Positions 5,754-7,756 of a stretch of DNA of 7,756 nucleotides are shown in pieces. Every line of letters begins with the position of its first letter. Within the stretch, counting starts at the first letter, position 1. The notes under the pieces were generated by a model that was given only the letters and a program-made list of their open reading frames with translations, did no database searches and was not told where the DNA came from. The translations under genes were made by a program, and so were the position numbers. The stretch is taken from positions 1 through 7,756 of the forward strand of contig JAZDLO010000004.1 in the NCBI GenBank assembly GCA_043801935.1, given 5' to 3'. Origin of the DNA: JAZDLO01 sp043801935. Its GTDB lineage: Bacteria; Actinomycetota; Thermoleophilia; RBG-16-64-13.

Positions 5754-6242
5754 GTGATGAGACGCTTTCACACACCGAGCGCTGGCGCCAAGCCGGTCTT
5801 CGCGCCGCCGGTCCTGCTACTGACCCTGATGATCCTGGCCACTCTGTCACTGGCCTGCGGCGCCCAAGAACCCACTGGATCGACGACCTCCCCGCCCGCC
5901 GGCTCGACGACTTCTGCCACCTCCGGCTCGACGACCTCCAACTCGTAGGGCGCGACGACTTCGAGCCGGTTATCCGCCACCCCGTCGGCGATCGCGGACA
6001 TAGGCCAGCCCACCCCCGATCAGACGGAGGGACCCTACTTCACGGCGGGGTCACCCGAAAGACCCTCGCTGGTGGAGACTGGATCCACCGCGCAGAGGGT
6101 GGTGATCACCGGCCACGTGTTGACGACCGACGGGCAGACGGTCTTCGGAGCCAAGGTCGACTTCTGGCTGCTGCTCAAGAACGCCACACAATCGGGAGGC
6201 AGTCTCGAGGGTTCGTTCGACCTCGTTGTCGCTCCGGGGTAG
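5754..6242 (+). pseudogene. Remnant of a lipoprotein-anchored intradiol ring-cleavage dioxygenase
   Basis: One frame carries two joined pieces. GTG at 5754 or ATG at 5757 begins a lipoprotein signal (residues 1-35, lipobox-like LSLAC with Cys35) and a Ser/Thr/Gly-rich linker. The linker meets a TAG at 5946-5948 (codon 65) but continues in the same frame in the same composition (GATTSS) into IGQPTPDQTEGPYFTAG, then VVITGHVLTTDGQTVFGAKVDFW at residues 116-138. This matches the N-terminal part of intradiol dioxygenases (protocatechuate 3,4-dioxygenase-like; QTEGPYY, then GxVxxxxGxPVxGAxVDxW). Straight after DFW come LLLKNATQ and LEGSFDLVVAPG, which resemble the family's extreme C-terminus. Thus the central part with the two Tyr and two His iron ligands is absent. 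No good ribosome site is visible. It could still yield a 64-residue lipopeptide. A relation to the PadR operon upstream (54-base gap) is possible. Confidence 0.72.
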
Positions 6243-6307
6243 GATTCAGGCCGCGCGTGCACTGCGGCGCTGCGCGGACCATGAGATCCGGCAGCCGTCG
6301 AGAAGAA

Positions 6308-6336
6308 GGCGGGGACCTCGTGCGATGGTCCCCGCC
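6308..6336 (-). terminator. Intrinsic terminator of the DUF1641/TusE-like/DsrE2 operon
   Basis: A perfect 10-base-pair GC-rich stem (6308-6317 with 6327-6336) encloses a nine-base loop. On the minus strand it is followed by TTCTTCTCG, a partly T-rich tail, and it lies 46 bases beyond the DsrE2-like stop codon. The plus-strand side has no T-run, so it mainly serves the minus-strand operon, although it could also stop transcription of the dioxygenase remnant. Confidence 0.7.
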
Positions 6337-6360
6337 CAAACTAACCGCGTGTGACAAAAC

Positions 6361-6380
6361 GCGCCGAGAGGCGCCGAGAG
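6361..6380. repeat. Perfect tandem repeat of a 10-base unit
   Basis: GCGCCGAGAG occurs twice without interruption, just past the DsrE2-like stop codon (6383-6385) and before the terminator. With only two copies it is probably a slippage product; no role is evident. Confidence 0.7.
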
Positions 6381-6382
6381 GC

Positions 6383-6883
6383 TCAGACGAAGATGATCTG
6401 GGCACCCTCGCTCAGGTCTATGAAGTCGGCAGCGGTCACTACGTCGATCACCCCGTCGATGAAGTCTTCCTTCTTCAGCCCCATCATGTCCACCGACATC
6501 TTGCATCCGTAGAGCTTGGCGCCCCCGTCGACGAGCATCTGCATGTACTCACGCACGGGCGGCGCCTCGACAGCGGCGATCTTCTTCCTCATGAGCCTCG
6601 TAGCGAAGGCCGTCATGCCGGGCAACACCCCCATGAGGTTGGGGATCCCCAGGTTTCCGGGCACACCCATCATGTTCATCTTCATGCTGGTATTGGCGAC
6701 CGGGGGGATCTCCAGATGGTCGATCCGTTTCTCAGTGATAAGGTCCATGCCCCAGAAGGTGAAGAAGAGGGTCACGTCGACGCCGTTACCCAGCGCAGCC
6801 CAGCCCATGATCAGCGCAGGATAGGCCATATCGAGGTTACCCTTGGAGCAGATGAAAGCGATCTTGCGATCCTCGTCAGCCAT
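6383..6883 (-). CDS. DsrE2-like sulfur-handling protein (DsrE/DsrF/DsrH-like family)
   Basis: A 166-residue protein of the DsrE superfamily, subgroup usually annotated DsrE2 or DrsE_2. Characteristic stretches are SKGNLDMAYPALIMGWAA (13-30), FFTFWGMDLI (40-49) and KLYGCKMSVDMMG (123-135). Cys127 corresponds to the family's conserved cysteine, which in characterised DsrE-type proteins carries persulfide sulfur for transfer to partners such as TusA or DsrC/TusE. Cys12 is a second cysteine near the N-terminus. Met-rich loops are noticeable (67-90). The ATG at 6883 has GGAGGAG six bases upstream. It is the last gene of the minus-strand operon, 39 bases after the TusE-like gene, and a hairpin follows. 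No clear membrane anchor is seen, though some relatives are membrane-associated. Family call is firm; the partner assignment is inferred from the neighbour. Confidence 0.9.
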   Translation of the reverse strand: MADEDRKIAFICSKGNLDMAYPALIMGWAALGNGVDVTLFFTFWGMDLITEKRIDHLEIPPVANTSMKMNMMGVPGNLGIPNLMGVLPGMTAFATRLMRKKIAAVEAPPVREYMQMLVDGGAKLYGCKMSVDMMGLKKEDFIDGVIDVVTAADFIDLSEGAQIIFV

Positions 6884-6922
6884 GTGTTTCTCCTCCCATC
6901 CGTAGCTCTATCAGCGACTTGA

Positions 6923-7243
6923 TCAGACACACCCTTCGGGTTTGCCCAGACCGGCGATGCGGGCCACCTTCTTGGCCGGGCCTTTCGGGAACAAAGCGAA
7001 CAGCTCCTTGGTCGAGACGCCGGTCCCGGTGGTGATCTGTCGCAATGTTGGCGACTTACCCCCCAGGCCGTTCGCGGCCTCGCGACAGAAATCGATCACC
7101 TTCCATTGCGCGTCGGTCAGCTCACTCAGCCCCTCTTCCCCAGCGATCTCGATTGCGATCTCCTTGTTCCACTCAGCCGGGTTGGTCAAGTAGCCCTCAT
7201 CGTTGACCTGCACTTCCTTGCCGGCGATCACCCGAGTTGCCAT
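6923..7243 (-). CDS. DsrC/TusE-family sulfur carrier with only the C-terminal cysteine
   Basis: A 106-residue protein of the DsrC/TusE family, normal length. It starts with TRVIAGKEVQVNDEGYLTNPAEWN, typical of the family, and ends in the flexible arm RIAGLGKPEGCV, where Cys105 is the conserved penultimate CysA that accepts sulfur or forms trisulfides. True DsrC has a second cysteine, CysB, eleven residues earlier; here that position is Ala94, so the protein is TusE-like or a DsrC paralogue rather than a dissimilatory DsrC. Cys53 is not part of the arm. The ATG at 7243 was preferred over a GTG at 7249 because AGGAGGA lies seven bases upstream of the ATG. It lies between the DUF1641 and DsrE2-like genes, which suggests a sulfur relay. 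A tRNA-thiolation role, as for E. coli TusE, is less likely since no tusBCD or mnmA is seen. Confidence 0.92.
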   Translation of the reverse strand: MATRVIAGKEVQVNDEGYLTNPAEWNKEIAIEIAGEEGLSELTDAQWKVIDFCREAANGLGGKSPTLRQITTGTGVSTKELFALFPKGPAKKVARIAGLGKPEGCV

Positions 7244-7293
7244 ATGCACTTCCTCCTGCTGGTCGATTGCCCATTCGTAGACGGTGATATCTG

Positions 7294-7756
7294 CTACTTC
7301 TTCCCCGCTTGCGCGCCGATGACGCGAAGCAAGCGCATGGTGAGCGTTAGGCCGCGGCGGACATCCGGATCGCGCATCTGACCCACCAGCGACCGCAGCG
7401 AGGTATCGACCGGCTCCGCGAGCGCGGTCTCGCTCTCGGAGATGACCGTGCGGACGAAGCCCAGGATCTGAGGCTGGGTCATGTCCTTGATCACGTTCAA
7501 CATCAAGACGACGTTGTCGCCCAGCTGTTCGATGTCCTCCTGATCGAAGGAGGTGATCACCTCGTCCACGACGCGGGCGCCACCTTTGGCGAACGCGAAG
7601 TAGCCCTTCTGCTCGGCCGTCTGCAGTACGTCCGTCGCTTTCTCGAAGGCGCTGTCGGTCAAGGGGCCGACGGTCTGCGCCAGATCCATCAGGCTTTCGA
7701 GCTGGTCGAGCATCGTCTCGATGTTGCGCGCGTTACGCAGCAGGCGTTTGAGCAGG
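7294..7756 (-). CDS. DUF1641 family protein, N-terminus cut by window edge
   Basis: The C-terminal 153 residues of an alpha-helical DUF1641 protein; the frame is open to the right edge, so the start lies outside, and the ATG at 7713 is only an internal Met. Family hallmarks are VGPLTDSAFEKATDVLQ, the EQKGYFAFAKGGARVVDEVITSF segment, and GDNVVLMLNVIKDMTQPQIL. There is no recognisable catalytic site, cysteine pair or membrane span in the visible part. DUF1641 proteins often sit beside formate dehydrogenase subunits or sulfide:quinone-reductase-like flavoproteins and are thought to be accessory or scaffold proteins; this is family context and not demonstrated here. The gene precedes the TusE-like gene by 50 bases on the same strand, so a flavoprotein gene upstream (to the right of this window) would be expected. 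Confidence 0.85.
   Translation of the reverse strand, partial: LLKRLLRNARNIETMLDQLESLMDLAQTVGPLTDSAFEKATDVLQTAEQKGYFAFAKGGARVVDEVITSFDQEDIEQLGDNVVLMLNVIKDMTQPQILGFVRTVISESETALAEPVDTSLRSLVGQMRDPDVRRGLTLTMRLLRVIGAQAGKK

Noticed and set aside
5754..6242. TAG at 5946 as a recoded (pyrrolysine or read-through) codon giving an active dioxygenase
   Set aside because: The iron-binding core is missing downstream, so read-through would not give a working enzyme; ordinary decay is simpler.
6361..6380. Two-copy 10-base repeat as a CRISPR or regulatory array
   Set aside because: Only two adjacent copies with no spacers; simple slippage is the better explanation.
5729..6922. 397-codon plus-strand open frame across the dioxygenase remnant and the DsrE2-like gene
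   Set aside because: The Arg/His/Asp-rich peptide has no recognisable motif and lies out of frame with the remnant and antisense to a convincing DsrE2-like gene.

Overview
The window looks like chromosomal DNA from a high-GC bacterium, most likely an uncultured or environmental member of the Actinomycetota. This rests on the strong GC bias, the use of TTG and GTG starts beside good Shine-Dalgarno sites, a Tat-exported lipoprotein with a Thr-rich linker, and a PadR plus HAAS-type membrane protein pair. The phylum assignment is an inference. No rRNA, tRNA, CRISPR array, transposase or phage gene was found.

Left part (1-3747): a transcriptional unit on the minus strand encodes an isochorismatase-fold protein and then a short-chain dehydrogenase/reductase that runs off the left edge. 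It diverges from a plus-strand gene for a Tat-exported substrate-binding lipoprotein (Peripla_BP_6 type), which is followed by a strong hairpin and an IclR-family regulator. The two units share a short intergenic region with face-to-face, overlapping promoter-like elements and CCAAT/ATTGG inverted repeats. The set reads as a small uptake, conversion and regulation module, probably for an organic acid or aromatic-type substrate that cannot be named. No permease or ATPase is present, so the binding protein is an orphan here. The isochorismatase-fold protein lacks all three residues of the usual Asp-Lys-Cys triad.

Middle part (3761-6242): a decayed minus-strand remnant of the C-terminal part of a RecQ helicase (RQC and HRDC domains, with frameshifts and an internal deletion) lies tail to tail with the IclR gene. 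Next come an AT-rich, repeat-bearing promoter region, a PadR regulator and a translationally coupled membrane protein with a HAAS-like N-terminus, an RDD-like stretch and a C-terminal domain outside the membrane. After these is a second remnant: a lipoprotein-anchored intradiol dioxygenase with an in-frame amber codon and loss of its iron-binding core.

Right part (6308-7756): a minus-strand operon enters from the right edge and ends at a clear hairpin. It encodes a DUF1641 protein, a DsrC/TusE-family protein that keeps only the C-terminal cysteine, and a DsrE2-like protein. This combination suggests persulfide handling tied to a redox enzyme that probably lies just beyond the right edge.

The most interesting items are the triad-less isochorismatase-fold protein, the DUF1641/TusE-like/DsrE2 sulfur module, the overlapping divergent promoters, and two pseudogenes that both carry clean internal deletions.
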